Positions 63,710 through 64,000 of a stretch of DNA of 64,000 bases are shown one piece after another; within the stretch, counting starts at the first letter, position 1, and every line of letters begins with the position of its first letter. The notes under the pieces are model-generated. The model was not told where the DNA came from, ran no database searches, and was given only the letters and a program-made list of their open reading frames with translations. Made by a program: the position numbers and the translations under genes. The stretch lies in the NCBI RefSeq assembly GCF_014287475.1, contig NZ_JACOPF010000001.1, positions 186,001 through 250,000 of the forward strand, in the 5' to 3' direction. The stretch comes from Mediterraneibacter hominis. Lineage in GTDB: Bacteria > Bacillota > Clostridia > Lachnospirales > Lachnospiraceae.

Positions 63710-64000
63710 ACGTTTTTATAAAACTCATCCAGCCATTTACAATAATGCTGAGAAATTGGACATGTGAAACAAAAATTATAATCTTCAATCGATGCTTTAC
63801 TATATAAAACAGAAATATATTCATACATATATCTAAAAAATTGTTTATTCGTTAGTTTTTTCTTTTGCATCGATTTTTTGAAAATGATTTCTAATAGTTC
63901 TTCATTACCTGAATTCCATATAGAATTGACGACAGCTCTGATATTCTTTTCGACACAATTCCAACTTGTATTGTAAAATTTAGCAATATCAATATATAGA
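63688..64000 (-). CDS. Protein with Spo0A C-terminal DNA-binding domain (partial, continues beyond the window)
   Basis: Reading on the minus strand from the right edge there are 103 codons without a stop. The first 40 (LYIDIAKFYNTS, VEKNIRAVVNSIWNSGN) match the sigma-factor-type helix-turn-helix of the Spo0A C-terminal domain (YPxIAKKYNTTxSRVERAIRHAI, AWSRGN type). Then comes an unusual tail with a TNKQFFRYMYEYI helix and cysteines (FCFTCP, HYC). The ATG at 63870 is internal. It is probably not the master regulator itself, whose helix-turn-helix lies close to the C-terminus without such a tail, but a Spo0A-like regulator. It lies next to the polysaccharide locus and may control it; that is inference. 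Confidence 0.75.
   Translation of the reverse strand, partial: LYIDIAKFYNTSWNCVEKNIRAVVNSIWNSGNEELLEIIFKKSMQKKKLTNKQFFRYMYEYISVLYSKASIEDYNFCFTCPISQHYCKWLDEFYKNVKSQSEN

Overview
The window looks like a chromosomal segment of a low-to-mid GC, Gram-positive member of the Clostridia, most likely a Lachnospiraceae gut bacterium. The evidence is strong AGGAGG-type ribosome binding sites, a YtvI-like permease, CdaA/CdaR, LytR-CpsA-Psr and dlt genes, a Spo0A-type DNA-binding domain, and uvrB-uvrA and mreB of Firmicutes type. I cannot name the species. Every gene I accept is on the + strand except the partial Spo0A-like gene at the right edge.

Layout. 1-4470: the end of an AI-2E/YtvI-like permease, then a class I ribonucleotide reductase (alpha and beta) and rubredoxin behind an NrdR-box promoter. 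4620-11020: two small transporter modules, each headed by its own regulator. One is GntR/YtrA-type plus an ABC-2 ATPase and permease. The other is TetR plus a heterodimeric ABC exporter. Both regulators have palindromic operators overlapping their own promoters. 11020-16935: a 719-base spacer with a long inverted-repeat element and a terminator, then one very large gene encoding an SF1 helicase with a coiled-coil insertion and a C-terminal HEPN-like RxxxxH motif (possible RNase, candidate phage defence), then another spacer. 16757-25973: a housekeeping block of uvrB-uvrA behind a promoter with a LexA-like box, mreB, recD2 and comF. 26056-32586: two membrane proteins, cdaA-cdaR (c-di-AMP synthesis), HPr, a sugar nucleotidyltransferase and an LCP glycopolymer transferase, ending in a strong terminator.

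32642-62859: a roughly 30-kb cell-surface polysaccharide locus of Wzx/Wzy type. It begins with a 4,6-dehydratase, an aminotransferase and an initiating phosphoglycosyl transferase, all with host-like base composition. Near 37,030, inside the first glycosyltransferase gene, the DNA becomes much more AT-rich and stays so to the end of the window. This cassette has five glycosyltransferases in total, an ATP-grasp/HAD pair, a partial UDP-ManNAc3NAcA-type sugar set (6-dehydrogenase, 3-oxidase, 2-epimerase, 3-aminotransferase), a Wzz-like protein, two polymerase/ligase candidates, a flippase and two acyltransferases. It then encodes an unusual secreted protein with an SGNH esterase, triple-tyrosine-like repeats and a GH25 lysozyme domain. 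It ends with a complete dltABCD set followed by a 50-residue DltX-like protein.

The most original observation is that the C-terminal extracellular domain of the large Wzy polymerase belongs to the same repeat family as the repeats in the secreted SGNH/GH25 protein encoded just downstream. With the adjoining dlt genes this suggests one envelope system in which polymer synthesis, modification (acylation or D-alanylation) and wall remodelling are coupled; this is inference. The last 1.1 kb has an 800-base stretch without a convincing gene and the minus-strand Spo0A-like partial gene.
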